Of a DNA stretch of 64,000 bases, positions 1-8,812 are shown one piece after another. Positions within the stretch are counted from its first letter, which is position 1; each line of letters begins with the position of its first letter. Source of the DNA: Kribbella sp. CA-293567 (GTDB lineage Bacteria > Actinomycetota > Actinomycetes > Propionibacteriales > Kribbellaceae). The translations under genes were made by a program, and so were the position numbers. The notes beneath the pieces are model-generated. The model had not been told where the DNA came from. It searched no databases and saw only the letters and a program-made list of their open reading frames with translations. Location of the stretch: NCBI RefSeq assembly GCF_027627575.1, contig NZ_CP114065.1:2170001-2234000 (forward strand), given 5' to 3'.

Positions 1-128
1 CGTACGTCGCAGCGACGGCACACCTGCTTGGCCTCCTCGATCTGCATGATCGCGGGCCCGGTGTTACCGATGGGGAAAAATAGTTCCGGGTCCTCATCGA
101 GGCAAATGGCCCGGTGGCGCCAATCCAT
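1..128 (-). CDS. whiB1: WhiB1/WblE-type iron-sulfur regulator (5' part only)
   Basis: The first 42 codons of a WhiB-family protein run off the left edge of the window. The N-terminus reads MDWRHRAICLDEDPELFFP and is followed by a GNTGPA segment and VCRRC, which closely matches WhiB1 of mycobacteria and WblE of streptomycetes. The first cluster cysteine (AIC) and the start of the CxxC pair are visible; the remaining Cys and the G[VI]WGG loop lie outside. WhiB1 binds a [4Fe-4S] cluster and acts as an essential, NO-sensitive transcription factor working with the primary sigma factor. The start is the ATG immediately before DWRH, as in orthologues. A CRP-like palindrome lies about 95 bases upstream. 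Confidence 0.93.
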   Translation of the reverse strand, partial: MDWRHRAICLDEDPELFFPIGNTGPAIMQIEEAKQVCRRCDV

Positions 129-553
129 GGCGGATCCCATCTCTCTCAGTAGTTTTGACGCTGACGGCATGGTCTGTGCCCAGTCAGCGCAGCTGTACTC
201 GCACGGGGGTGGTGCGAAGCGTTGTGAACGTTTTCACGAACGACTCCATGTTCCCAATCTCGGGTGAACGAAACAAGGGTTCTGGACTTGTCGATCCGAT
301 CACAACACTTCCTTAACACTACGAACCGGTGCACAGCGGAACATCGCGTCCGGAAACCGGACGGAAGGACCTTGGTGCGATCACCCGTTCACTGCAAGTA
401 ACCGATCCAACGGCCCTGGGGTTACGCGGAATCTTCAATCCCTGTGGGGCTGAACTTCTCCGGCCGGCGCGCTTCCAGGGGAGGAGGGTGGTCGTCCCGG
501 CAGCATCGCGGCCAGGATCCTGCAACTCCGGGCCCAGCACTACGCTGGAGCAC
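129..553. other. Divergent intergenic region
   Basis: This holds the whiB1 promoter side with its CRP-like site, and the upstream region of the small membrane protein gene. A short perfect hairpin lies at 347-363 (arms CGTCCGG/CCGGACG, loop AAA). No convincing gene is seen. The frame upstream of 554 stays open to 329 but lacks conserved character and a ribosome binding site. Confidence 0.5.
223..238 (-). promoter_or_regulatory. CRP/Crp-Fnr-like operator upstream of whiB1
   Basis: TGTGA-N6-TCACG matches the CRP consensus TGTGA-N6-TCACA at all but the last base. It lies 95-110 bases upstream of the whiB1 start. Mycobacterial whiB1 is a known target of the cAMP receptor protein Rv3676, so a conserved CRP input here is plausible. 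Confidence 0.6.
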
Positions 554-964
554 GTGCCGACCGAATCCACGCCGTCCACCGCTCCCCGCCCGCTCAAGCT
601 AGCCGCGGCCGTGGTCGCTGCGGAAGGGCTGGTGCTCGCTGTTCTCGGAATTGCCGAAGCAATAACGATCGACTCGGACCGGATTCGGATGGGCGTCACC
701 ACCGCCGTCTTCCTCGGGTTGTACGGCGGCGCCCTGGTCTTCGTGGCGCGTGGGCTCTACCGGCTCTCGACCTGGAGTCGCGGCCCGGCCGTGTTCGCCC
801 AGCTGATCCAGTTGGGCGTCGCATGGAGCTTCTGGGGTGACAGCACCAGCGTCGTCTCGGTGGTGCTGGCGATCGCGGCCGTGGTGGTCCTGGTCGCGAT
901 CTTCCAGAAGGTGTCGATGGAGGCGCTGGCCGACGACCCGACGAAGGATCGTCCCGTCCTCTAG
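554..964 (+). CDS. Small four-helix membrane protein, function unknown
   Basis: A 136-residue protein with a short Pro/Thr/Ser-rich N-terminus and four predicted membrane segments at roughly residues 14-36, 46-68, 77-95 and 100-118, followed by a charged tail. GTG at 554 is preferred because GGAG lies just ahead and the first membrane segment begins soon after. The frame can be extended to 329 but the added residues look non-coding. Small integral membrane proteins of this shape are common in actinobacteria and have no assigned role. It converges on the sigF-like gene with a 31-base gap. Confidence 0.75.
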   Translation: MPTESTPSTAPRPLKLAAAVVAAEGLVLAVLGIAEAITIDSDRIRMGVTTAVFLGLYGGALVFVARGLYRLSTWSRGPAVFAQLIQLGVAWSFWGDSTSVVSVVLAIAAVVVLVAIFQKVSMEALADDPTKDRPVL

Positions 965-995
965 CTTGCGTCTCCCAATTCCCGCCCAGGCGCGG

Positions 996-1790
996 CTACT
1001 CCTTCAGCAGGCCCGCGCGGAGTTCGGTGAGGGTGCGGGCGAGCAGCCGGGAGACGTGCATCTGGGAGATGCCGATCTCGTCGGCGATCTGCGACTGCGT
1101 CATCCCCCGGAAGAAGCGAAGAGTCAGGATGCGCTTCTCGCGGTGGTCCAGCTGCGCGAGGAGCGGTTTGAGGGACTCGCGGTACTCCACGCTCTCCAGC
1201 GCCTCGTCCTCGCCTCCCAGGCCGTCCAGGACCGTGGTGGCGTCCGCCTCGTTCTGGTCCGGGGCGTCCAGGGACAGCGTGTTGTAGGCGTTCGCGGACT
1301 CCAGGCCCTCGATGATCAGGTCGGCCGGCAGTCCCAGCCGTTCGGACAGCTCGCCGACGGTCGGGGCACGGCCCTGCTCCTGGGTCAGCTCGGCGGTCGC
1401 CGCGGTCAGCGACAGCCGCAGCTCCTGGAGCCGGCGGGGAACCCGGATCGCCCAGCCCTTGTCCCGGAAGTACCGCTTGATCTCGCCGAGGATCGTCGGC
1501 GTGGCGTACGTCGAGAACTCCACGCCGCGCTCGGAGTCGAACCGGTCGATCGCCTTGATCAGGCCGATGGTGGCGACCTGGACCAGGTCGTCGTAGGGCT
1601 CACCGCGGTTGCGGAAGCGCCGGGCCAGGTGCTCCACCAGCGGCATGTGCAGCGAGACCAGACCGTCCCGGGCCGCCGTGTGAGCCGGCTCGCCGGGGGC
1701 GGAGGCGCCCATCGCGGCGAAGAAGGTGGCCGTCCTGGTGCGTAGGTCGGGTTCCTGGGACTCGATGCCCAGGGGTCTGTCGTCGGTCAC
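996..1790 (-). CDS. sigF: SigF/SigB-family alternative sigma factor
   Basis: A 264-residue group 3 sigma factor. Region 2 (about 45-115) contains YDDLVQVATIGLIKAIDRF and the core-binding and -10-recognition helices (FSTYATPTILGEIKRYFRD). Region 3 follows, and region 4 ends with the helix-turn-helix MTQSQIADEIGISQMHVSRL. Such factors recognise GTTT/GGGTAT-type promoters in stress or developmental responses. The GTG start overlaps the stop of the upstream anti-sigma gene by four bases (GTGA), so the two are translationally coupled, as in the mycobacterial usfX-sigF locus. Which of several actinobacterial SigF paralogues this is cannot be told from the window. Confidence 0.92.
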   Translation of the reverse strand: MTDDRPLGIESQEPDLRTRTATFFAAMGASAPGEPAHTAARDGLVSLHMPLVEHLARRFRNRGEPYDDLVQVATIGLIKAIDRFDSERGVEFSTYATPTILGEIKRYFRDKGWAIRVPRRLQELRLSLTAATAELTQEQGRAPTVGELSERLGLPADLIIEGLESANAYNTLSLDAPDQNEADATTVLDGLGGEDEALESVEYRESLKPLLAQLDHREKRILTLRFFRGMTQSQIADEIGISQMHVSRLLARTLTELRAGLLKE

Positions 1791-2179
1791 GCCTTCTCCG
1801 GCGCGGTCGCCGACGCGGACACCGTGATGGTCAGCCGGCCGTCGACGGTCTCGGCCGCGGCGGACTCCACCAGCGCGGTCAGCACGGTCCAGCCGAACGA
1901 GGTGGTGTCCGGCTTCCAGTCGCTCGGCACGGTGGCCGTCGTGCTGATCGTCAGCTGCGGCGGGGCGATCGCGAAAACCAGGTCCAGGACGCCGTCGGTG
2001 GCCTGTGGCAGCAGCAGCGAGCACGCCTCGTCCACCGCGATCCGCAGGTCGTCGATCGCGTCCACGGTGAAGTCGTTGCGGGCGGCGAGGTTGCCGACCA
2101 CCGACCGCGGAACCGCGATGTAGGCGCTGTCGGCGGGAATGCTGAGGCGGACCTCGGCGGGTCGTCCGGTGCTGCTCAC
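1787..2179 (-). CDS. RsbW/UsfX-like anti-sigma factor
   Basis: A 130-residue protein of the histidine-kinase-like ATPase fold. DLRIAVDEACSLLL and a C-terminal FGWTVLTALV segment resemble UsfX (RsbW) of Mycobacterium, which binds SigF. As in UsfX, the usual N-box Asn of serine-kinase anti-sigma factors is replaced here (DEAC followed by SLLL), so phosphorylation of an antagonist may be weak or absent. The GTG start has GGGAGG nine bases upstream. A longer frame upstream is rejected because it enters the divergent promoter region. It is cotranscribed with and overlaps sigF, and presumably holds that sigma factor inactive until an anti-anti-sigma protein, not seen here, releases it. Confidence 0.85.
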   Translation of the reverse strand: MSSTGRPAEVRLSIPADSAYIAVPRSVVGNLAARNDFTVDAIDDLRIAVDEACSLLLPQATDGVLDLVFAIAPPQLTISTTATVPSDWKPDTTSFGWTVLTALVESAAAETVDGRLTITVSASATAPEKA

Positions 2180-2300
2180 AGTCTTTTGCCTCCCAGGCGG
2201 AGCTGAATCCGGCGGGCCGAAGCTCTTGGGCGCTCGCGCCCGCCGCGTACATCTTCCCCGTTCTGGATCGTTCTGACCACTTGCGCGCAACTGCAAGACA

Positions 2301-2317
2301 TGCTCAGCTATTGAGCA
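2301..2317. promoter_or_regulatory. Inverted repeat in the anti-sigma / GH109 divergent region
   Basis: TGCTCA-N5-TGAGCA lies 48 bases ahead of the GH109-like start and about 120 bases ahead of the anti-sigma gene. A second 10-bp palindrome, TTGCGCGCAA, is at 2281-2290. Either could be an operator. No regulator can be assigned. Confidence 0.35.
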
Positions 2318-2364
2318 CTACTGCGCATCACTTGTCCGCCCGCTCGACGATCACAGGAGTCTCC

Positions 2365-3792
2365 GTGAATCCGACCAGTTCACGCCGTACCGTCCTCGGA
2401 GCCGGCCTGGCCGGCGTCCTGGGCGCAGCCACCACCACCGGTACTGCGTCCGCCGCCACCACAGCCACTGACCAGGCGACGGCCGCACCGGCCCGCAGAC
2501 AGGGGCAGCGATCGATGATCGACGTCCCGTTCCCGGTCCACCAGACCGTCCGGATCGGCCTGATCGGCCTGGGCAACCGCGGCGCCGGGATGTTGTCCGG
2601 CTGGGCCGCGATCCCGGGCGCGGTCGTCACCGCCGTCTGCGACATCCGGGCCGACCGGGCCAAGGCAGCGGCCGACAAGCTGGTGAAGCTCGGCAAACCA
2701 CGCCCGACGGAGTACGGCGGCACCGCGGCCGCCTACAAGGAGCTGGTCCGCAGCAGTGACGTGGACCTGGTCTACATCGCCACGCCCTGGGAGTTCCACT
2801 ACGAGCAGGGCAAGGCGGCTCTGCTAGGCGGCAAGCACGTCGGCGTGGAGCTGCCGATCGCCACGGAGCTCAAGCAGCTCTGGGATCTGGTCGACACCTC
2901 GGAGCGAACCCGTAAGCACCTCTGGCTGATGGAGAACTGCAGTTACGGCCGCAACGAGCTGGCGATGCTGAAGATGGCCCACGAAGGGCTGTTCGGTGAG
3001 ATCACCAACGGGCACGGCGGCTACCTGCACGACTTGCGGGAGCTGCTGTTCAGCGACACCTACTACACCGACTCCTGGCGGCGGAAGTGGCACACCCGCA
3101 GCACCGCCAGCTTCTATGCGATGCACGGCCTGGCGCCGATCGCGGCCGCGATGGACATCAACCGCGGCGACCGCTTCACCACTCTGCGGGCGACGGCCAC
3201 GGCACCGCGCGGCCTGGCCGACTACCGCGAGCGCAACATCCCGAAGACGCATCCGTCGTGGAACGAGAAGTACGTCAACGGCGACCTGGTCACCTGTTTG
3301 ATCGACACCGCCAAAGGGCGCGTACTGCGGGCCGAGCACGATGTCAGCTCGCCCCGTCCGTACAGCCGGATCAACAGCCTGGCGGGCAGTCGCGGCATCT
3401 TCGAGGACTACGTTCCGGTCGGCAGCACCGGTGGGCGGGTCTACCTCGAGCCCGACCACGGGGGTCACTCCTGGCGTGACTTCGCGCCGTACCGGGCCGA
3501 CTACGACCACTGGCTGTGGAAGAAGATCGGCGACGACGCGGAGAACAACGGCGGCCACGGCGGTATGGACTACGTGCTGCAGTGGCGGATCGTGCAGCAG
3601 ATGCGGGCGGGCCTGGTGCCCGACATCGACGTGTACGACTCGGCTGCCTGGTGCGCACCGGTCCCGTTGAGCGTGGAGTCGCTGAAGAAGGACGGCCGGC
3701 CGGTCGACGTCCCCGACTTCACCCGCGGCCGCTGGTCCGAGCTGCGGCTCGGACTCGACTCCCGCGAGACCGACATGCCTCCCACGAGCTGA
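2365..3792 (+). CDS. Tat-exported GH109-like Gfo/Idh/MocA protein (alpha-N-acetylgalactosaminidase family)
   Basis: A 475-residue protein. The N-terminus carries a twin-arginine signal (SRRTVLGAG, residues 6-14) and a hydrophobic segment ending near residue 31. The NAD-binding Rossmann motif GLIGLGNRGAGM starts at residue 65. Downstream blocks include YVNGDLVT, SSPRPYSR, GHGGMD (about residue 398) and DVYDSAAWCAP, all characteristic of GH109 enzymes, which cleave alpha-GalNAc by an NAD-dependent redox mechanism. The GTG start follows CAGGAG. The next gene, 13 bases on, is a secreted carbohydrate-binding protein, which fits extracellular glycan breakdown. Substrate is inferred from family only. 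Confidence 0.85.
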   Translation: MNPTSSRRTVLGAGLAGVLGAATTTGTASAATTATDQATAAPARRQGQRSMIDVPFPVHQTVRIGLIGLGNRGAGMLSGWAAIPGAVVTAVCDIRADRAKAAADKLVKLGKPRPTEYGGTAAAYKELVRSSDVDLVYIATPWEFHYEQGKAALLGGKHVGVELPIATELKQLWDLVDTSERTRKHLWLMENCSYGRNELAMLKMAHEGLFGEITNGHGGYLHDLRELLFSDTYYTDSWRRKWHTRSTASFYAMHGLAPIAAAMDINRGDRFTTLRATATAPRGLADYRERNIPKTHPSWNEKYVNGDLVTCLIDTAKGRVLRAEHDVSSPRPYSRINSLAGSRGIFEDYVPVGSTGGRVYLEPDHGGHSWRDFAPYRADYDHWLWKKIGDDAENNGGHGGMDYVLQWRIVQQMRAGLVPDIDVYDSAAWCAPVPLSVESLKKDGRPVDVPDFTRGRWSELRLGLDSRETDMPPTS

Positions 3793-3805
3793 AAGGCCGG
3801 CCCTG

Positions 3806-4744
3806 ATGAAGAAACTCCTACTCCTGCTGGCGTTCACGGCCACCCTGCTCGTCCCACAGCTCCCGGCCGCGGCGGCCGGGCCGGTCGAGGTGACCATCTC
3901 GGAGGTCGACCTCGCCGGTCCGGTGATCGCATCGGTCGACGTCACGGTCACGAACAGGTCGGCGGCCAAGCTGTCGAAGCTCGCGGTGACCTTCGCCGGC
4001 CCGGTCGGCTGGACGGTCTCCCCGGAGACCCGAGTGGTCAAGGAGGCCTTGAAACCAGGCAGCTCCGTCACCGTCGCCTTCCAGATCCGGGTGCCCGAGC
4101 AACGACCCGGCTTCACTCTCCGCACCTTCACCGCCACGGCCAGGTACTCCGGTGGTGAAGCGGCCGGCACCCGCACCCAGAGATCCGGTACGCCGTTGCC
4201 GAACCTGGCCGCCGCCTTCAACAACGTGGCCGTGAGCAACGAGTCCGATCCCGCCAAGGGCGATTTCGATGGCGACGGCAACAGCTTCTCCGCTCAGCGC
4301 CTCGCGGAGAAGGGCGTCACACCGGGCAGCACGGTGACCGCGCTCGGTGCCACCTTCAACTGGCCCGGCCCGGTCGGCAGCAAGGACAACGCGGTCGCCA
4401 CCGGACAGACCTTCGCGTACTCCGGTCAGGGGTCGAAGCTGGTCCTGCTCGGCTCGGGAGCAGGTCAGGCCGCCGTAGGCCTGGTGAAGGTCTGGTACTC
4501 CGACGGCACCTCCACCAGCGGATCGATCGGCTTCCCCAACTGGTCGTTCCAGGACGCCGGCGCCCACGGCGCGACCCTGGCGATCTCGACCACCGGGCGG
4601 AACACCCCGGCCGGGTACGCGAACGCGGAGTACCAGTACCGCGTGTTCGCGAACTCCCTGCCGCTGGATCCGGCCAAGACCGTCGAGCTGGTCACCCTGC
4701 CGGCCAACGGTGGCCTGCACGTGTTCGGTGTCGGCATCGGCTGA
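3806..4744 (+). CDS. Secreted NEW3 plus galactose-binding-like domain protein
   Basis: A 312-residue protein with a Sec signal peptide (MKKLLLLLAF, cleavage near AAAA-G about residue 24). Residues about 25-110 form an immunoglobulin-like NEW3 domain of the type attached to alpha-galactosidases (VTVTNRSA, VGWTVSPE). Residues about 125-312 resemble the beta-sandwich found beside bacterial glycosidases (NVAVSNES, DFDGDGNSFSAQ, VKVWYSDG). There is no catalytic domain, so it probably binds carbohydrate or works with the preceding GH109-like enzyme, with which it shares an operon. AAAGG lies about eight bases before the ATG. A strong terminator follows. Confidence 0.75.
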   Translation: MKKLLLLLAFTATLLVPQLPAAAAGPVEVTISEVDLAGPVIASVDVTVTNRSAAKLSKLAVTFAGPVGWTVSPETRVVKEALKPGSSVTVAFQIRVPEQRPGFTLRTFTATARYSGGEAAGTRTQRSGTPLPNLAAAFNNVAVSNESDPAKGDFDGDGNSFSAQRLAEKGVTPGSTVTALGATFNWPGPVGSKDNAVATGQTFAYSGQGSKLVLLGSGAGQAAVGLVKVWYSDGTSTSGSIGFPNWSFQDAGAHGATLAISTTGRNTPAGYANAEYQYRVFANSLPLDPAKTVELVTLPANGGLHVFGVGIG

Positions 4745-4751
4745 ACGACCA

Positions 4752-4787
4752 GCGAGGCCGGTTCCCCTGCTGGGGAACCGGCCTCGC
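4752..4787. terminator. Bidirectional hairpin terminator
   Basis: A perfect 16-bp inverted repeat (GCGAGGCCGGTTCCCC and its complement, loop TGCT) lies between two convergent genes that stop at 4744 and 4809. Confidence 0.85.
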
Positions 4788-4808
4788 GTCGTCAGTACGG
4801 GGTACGGC

Positions 4809-5564
4809 TCAGACGTCCTCGACGTGGGTCGGGTTGAGCACCCGGCGGAGGAAGTTCTGGGTGCGCTCCTGCTGGGGCGCGCCGATCACCTCGGCCGGTG
4901 GGCCCTGCTCGACGATCACGCCGCCGTCCATGAAGACGACCCGGTCCGCGACCTCGCGGGCGAAGGCCATCTCGTGGGTGACCACGAGCATCGTCATGCC
5001 GTCCAGGGCGAGCTTGCGCATCACCGTCAGGACGTCGCCGACGAGCTCGGGGTCGAGCGCCGAGGTGGGTTCGTCGAACAGCATCAGCGCCGGGTCCATC
5101 GACAGCGCCCGGGCGATCGCGACCCGCTGCTGCTGCCCACCGGACAGCTGCAGCGGATACGCGTTCACCTTGTCGTTCAGGCCGACCCGGTCCAGGTTGG
5201 CCAGGGCGATCTTGTCCGCCTCGGCCTTGCTGCGCTTCAGTACGGTCGTCTGCGCGACGGTGCAGTTGGTCAGCACGGACAGGTGCGGGAACAGGTTGAA
5301 CTGCTGGAACACCATCCCGATGTGCTGCCGCGCGGCGTCCAGGTGGCAGTCCGGATCGGTGATGTCGTCACCGCGGAACAGCACCTGGCCCTGCTCGGGC
5401 TGCTCCAGCAGGTTCACGCACCGCAGCAGCGTGGACTTGCCGGAGCCGGACGGGCCGATCACGCAGACGACCTCACCCTCGCTCACGGTGAAGTCGATCC
5501 CGCGCAGCACGTGGTTGCTGCCGAACGACTTGTGCAGGTTCTTGATCTCGACGAGTTCGGTCAT
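4809..5564 (-). CDS. Polar amino-acid ABC transporter ATPase (GlnQ/GluA type)
   Basis: A 251-residue ABC ATPase with Walker [10 protein letters not shown] (about 38-46), Q-loop FQQFNLFPH, signature LSGGQQQR, Walker B LMLFDEP and H-loop VVTHEM. The sequence type is that of glutamine/glutamate importers. It is the last gene of a binding protein-permease-ATPase operon, and its ATG shares one base with the permease stop (TGATG). The exact amino acid is not predictable from the ATPase. Confidence 0.93.
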   Translation of the reverse strand: MTELVEIKNLHKSFGSNHVLRGIDFTVSEGEVVCVIGPSGSGKSTLLRCVNLLEQPEQGQVLFRGDDITDPDCHLDAARQHIGMVFQQFNLFPHLSVLTNCTVAQTTVLKRSKAEADKIALANLDRVGLNDKVNAYPLQLSGGQQQRVAIARALSMDPALMLFDEPTSALDPELVGDVLTVMRKLALDGMTMLVVTHEMAFAREVADRVVFMDGGVIVEQGPPAEVIGAPQQERTQNFLRRVLNPTHVEDV

Positions 5565-6391
5565 CAGTTGGCCCTCGCAGCCTTGGCCTCCAGCCGCCGG
5601 ACCAGGATCCCCAGCGGCAACGTGATGAGCAGGTAGCAGAAGCCGGCGGTGACCAGCGGAGTCAGGTTCGACTCGCTGTTGGCCAGCTCCTTGCCGAAGC
5701 CGGTCAACTCCAGCGCGGTCGCCGAGGTGCCGATGATGAAGATCAGCGACGAGTCCTTCACCAGCAGGATCAGGTCGTTGGCCAGCGGTGGCAGCACGAT
5801 CCGGAACGCCTGTGGCAGCACGATCTTGCGGGTCGCCAGCGCCGGCGGCATCCCCAGTGAGCGGGCCGCCTCGACCTGCCCCTTCGGGACCGCCTGGATG
5901 CCGGCCCGGATCACCTCCGCCATGTACGCCGCCGCGACGATGCCGAGCGCCAGCCAGACCGTCCCGTACGGGTCGAGCGGGATGACGAGGCCCTCGAACG
6001 CCAACGGCAGCAGGCTGAACGCGATGAACACGATGATGGCCGGCAGGCCACGGAAGAACTCGATGTACGCGGTGGCCAGCCAGCGGTAGGGACCGACCCG
6101 GCTGAGCCGCATCAGTGCCAGCACGGTGCCGCCGGCCAGACCGATGACGAAAGCGCCCGCGGTGTAGACGATCGTCTTCACCAGCGCGTTCAGCAGACCG
6201 TTCTCGAAGGCCGACCTGACCAGCTCCGGCCGGAAGAACACGTCGATGATCTGGCCCCAGTCGGCCGCGAGCGCTGCGACGACGGCGAGCGCGACCAGCA
6301 GGGCGTACTGGATCAGGCGCGAGCGCTGGGCCCGCTGCCGCGGACTCAGCCCCCGTCGCGCCTCAGGAGTGGTGGTCGTGGTGGCAGTCAC
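5564..6391 (-). CDS. Polar amino-acid ABC transporter permease (HisM/GlnP type)
   Basis: A 275-residue integral membrane protein. After an N-terminal cytoplasmic segment there are about five to six membrane helices, and the EAA loop ([20 protein letters not shown]) faces the ATPase. The [12 protein letters not shown] segment is typical of the HisM/GlnP family. Only one permease is encoded, so it should act as a homodimer. It overlaps the binding-protein stop by four bases (ATGA) and the ATPase start by one. Confidence 0.92.
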   Translation of the reverse strand: MTATTTTTPEARRGLSPRQRAQRSRLIQYALLVALAVVAALAADWGQIIDVFFRPELVRSAFENGLLNALVKTIVYTAGAFVIGLAGGTVLALMRLSRVGPYRWLATAYIEFFRGLPAIIVFIAFSLLPLAFEGLVIPLDPYGTVWLALGIVAAAYMAEVIRAGIQAVPKGQVEAARSLGMPPALATRKIVLPQAFRIVLPPLANDLILLVKDSSLIFIIGTSATALELTGFGKELANSESNLTPLVTAGFCYLLITLPLGILVRRLEAKAARAN

Positions 6392-7242
6392 TGCTTCGGC
6401 TCAACCCCGAACCACTTCTTGTACAGCTCCTTGTAGGTGCCGTCCTCCTTGGCCTTCTTCAGTGCCGCGTTCAGCTTCTCGATCAGCTTGACGCTGCTCG
6501 GGTCGCTCTTGTCGGCGGCGAAGCCGTACTTCTCGCCGGTGTCGAACTCGGCGGCGACCGCGGTGTCCGGGTTGTCCTTGACGTAGTCGTAGAGCGCGCC
6601 GTTGTCGTTGACACCGGCGTCGACGCGGCCGGACTTCACGTTGTTGGCCATGCTGGTCAGGTCGGGGAAGGTGATCACCTGGTAGCCGAGTTCCTTCTGG
6701 GTCTTCTCGGCGTAGTCCTTGCCGGTGGTGTCGGCCTGGACGCCGACCTTCTTGCCCTTCAGGTCGGCCAGCGCCTTGTACGGCGCGTCCTTCTTGACCA
6801 GCAGCACCTGGCTGGCGTCCATGTACGGCTCGGAGATCCCGATCGCCGCCTGCCGCTCCGGGGTGATCGTCATCGCGCCCATGCCGACGTCACACTTCTT
6901 GGCCTTGAAGGCGGCACCGGAGGTGATCTGGGCCCACTCCAGGCTGACCACCTCCTGCTCGACGCCGAGGTCCTTGGCCAGCAGGTCGATCAGGTCGACG
7001 TCGAAACCGACGACCTTGGTGCCTTCCTTGAACTCGAAGGGCTTGTACGACAGGTGCGTGCAGGAGGTCAGCTGACCCGACTTGACCAGCGTGATGCCGG
7101 CCGCCTTGGCCTTGTCCTCGCCTCCTCCGCCACCGGCCGAGTCGTCGCCGCCGCCACAGGCGGACAACGTGAGCGCGAGCACGGCGACGGACGCGACGGC
7201 GATCGCGCGGCGACTCTTGCTGAGGGTGGGGACGATGTTCAT
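6388..7242 (-). CDS. Amino-acid ABC transporter substrate-binding lipoprotein
   Basis: A 284-residue extracellular solute-binding protein (family 3). A lipobox LSAC near residue 28 is followed by a Gly/Asp-rich linker, then the two-lobed domain with FKEGTKVVGFDVDLIDLLAK and MGAMTITPERQ. Start is ATG at 7242 with GAGGAG eight bases ahead; the frame stays open further upstream but without a signal peptide. First gene of the operon, so the promoter lies in the 303-base region shared with the malic enzyme gene. Confidence 0.9.
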   Translation of the reverse strand: MNIVPTLSKSRRAIAVASVAVLALTLSACGGGDDSAGGGGGEDKAKAAGITLVKSGQLTSCTHLSYKPFEFKEGTKVVGFDVDLIDLLAKDLGVEQEVVSLEWAQITSGAAFKAKKCDVGMGAMTITPERQAAIGISEPYMDASQVLLVKKDAPYKALADLKGKKVGVQADTTGKDYAEKTQKELGYQVITFPDLTSMANNVKSGRVDAGVNDNGALYDYVKDNPDTAVAAEFDTGEKYGFAADKSDPSSVKLIEKLNAALKKAKEDGTYKELYKKWFGVEPKQ

Positions 7243-7545
7243 CGCTAGGACTCCTCGACAGTGGATCTTGGACTCCGGTCCGGGCGGTACCGGGCCGGAT
7301 TCTCCGCATCCTGACACAGCAGGGAGGCGTGTGTCGGCTGGTAACCCCGGACGAGACTCGATCGTCACCGGGGCGGGTTGGAGTGGCGGCCCTCACAGAC
7401 CAGACCAGTGCGTGCTGTGGTTTACTCGTAGCCACGGGTGACCCCCTGGCAACGGCGCCGTTCGACGCACCCTTCACCGAACGCCCACTCTCCGTAATCC
7501 TGCCTGCACTCCGATGTGCCGCACTGATCTAAGGGGTCCTTCTTC
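7243..7545. other. Divergent intergenic region between the transporter and malic enzyme
   Basis: 303 bases without a supported gene. It must hold the promoters for both flanking genes. No clear palindrome or riboswitch was recognised. Confidence 0.45.
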
Positions 7546-8751
7546 ATGGTCGCCGAAGTCGTTCCGTCCACCGTCGCGCCCGCCACCGATCCGTACGCCG
7601 GTGACCCGGTCTTCGAGTTGCATCTCGGCGGCAAGATCGAGGTCACGTCCTCGGTCCGGGTCGCCGACGCCGACGAGTTGTCCCGCGCCTACACCCCCGG
7701 CGTCGCCCGGGTCTGTACCGCGATCGCCGAGGACCCGTCGCTGGTCCGCAAGTACACCTGGAAGTCCAACGTGGTCGCGGTCGTCACCGACGGCACCGCG
7801 GTCCTCGGACTCGGTGACATCGGGCCGGCCGCGTCGCTGCCGGTGATGGAGGGCAAAGCCCTGCTGTTCAAGGAGTTCGGCGGCGTCGACTCGGTGCCGA
7901 TCGCGCTGGACTGCACCGACGTGGACGAGTTCGTCGAGACCGTGGTCCGGCTGGCACCGACCTTCGGCGGGATCAACCTGGAGGACATCTCGGCGCCGCG
8001 CTGCTTCGAGATCGAGCGCCGGCTGAAGGAACGCCTGGACATCCCGGTCTTCCACGACGACCAGCACGGTACGGCGGTCGTGGTGCTGGCCGCGTTGCGA
8101 AACGCGTTGCGGGTGACCGGCAAGTCGATCGGGGACATCCGCGTGGTCATCTCCGGCGCGGGCGCGGCCGGAGTCGCCTGCGCGCGGATCCTGTTGCAGG
8201 CCGGGGTCGGCGACCTGGCCGTCGTGGACAGCAAGGGCGTGCTGCACGAGGACCGCTCGGACCTCAATCCGGTCAAGCTCTCACTGGCCAAGGACACCAA
8301 CACCGGTGGGCTTTCCGGCCGCCTGGTTGATGCGCTGGACGGCGCCGACGTCTTCCTCGGTGTCTCCGGCGGCACGGTGCCCGAGGAGGCCATCGCGCGG
8401 ATGGCACCGGGCGCGATGATCTTCGCCCTGGCCAACCCGAACCCCGAGGTGCACCCCGACATCGCCCACCGCCATGCCGCGGTGGTCGCCACCGGCCGCT
8501 CGGACTTCCCGAACCAGATCAACAACGTGCTGGCCTTCCCGGGCATCTTCCGCGGTGCCTTCGACGTCAACGCCAGCCGGATCACCGAGGGCATGAAGCT
8601 GGCCGCCGCCGAAGCGCTCGCCAACCTGATCCCCGCCGAGGACCTGCGCCCGGACTACATCATCCCGTCCCCGTTCGACTCCCGAGTCGCCCCGGCAGTC
8701 GCTGCGGCAGTCGCGGAAGCCGCCCGTACAGACGGCGTCGCCCGAGACTGA
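7546..8751 (+). CDS. NAD(P)-dependent malic enzyme
   Basis: A 401-residue oxidative decarboxylase of malate to pyruvate, of the short bacterial type without the C-terminal phosphotransacetylase domain. Visible features are the catalytic tyrosine region [11 protein letters not shown], the lysine region [14 protein letters not shown], the metal-binding INLEDISAP and [10 protein letters not shown] segments, and a Rossmann fold with [13 protein letters not shown] versus NADP use cannot be settled by eye. AAGGGG lies about nine bases before the ATG. It is the only gene of its unit; the next starts 61 bases downstream. Confidence 0.93.
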   Translation: MVAEVVPSTVAPATDPYAGDPVFELHLGGKIEVTSSVRVADADELSRAYTPGVARVCTAIAEDPSLVRKYTWKSNVVAVVTDGTAVLGLGDIGPAASLPVMEGKALLFKEFGGVDSVPIALDCTDVDEFVETVVRLAPTFGGINLEDISAPRCFEIERRLKERLDIPVFHDDQHGTAVVVLAALRNALRVTGKSIGDIRVVISGAGAAGVACARILLQAGVGDLAVVDSKGVLHEDRSDLNPVKLSLAKDTNTGGLSGRLVDALDGADVFLGVSGGTVPEEAIARMAPGAMIFALANPNPEVHPDIAHRHAAVVATGRSDFPNQINNVLAFPGIFRGAFDVNASRITEGMKLAAAEALANLIPAEDLRPDYIIPSPFDSRVAPAVAAAVAEAARTDGVARD

Positions 8752-8812
8752 CGGCAATCACCGGTGGGCGCTCGGGTTACCAAGTGTTCGACCTGGTTCT
8801 AAGGTGAACGAC

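Noticed and set aside
837-1745. A plus-strand open frame opposite the sigma factor gene.
   Set aside because: The minus strand holds clear sigma regions 2 to 4. The opposite frame has no recognisable protein.
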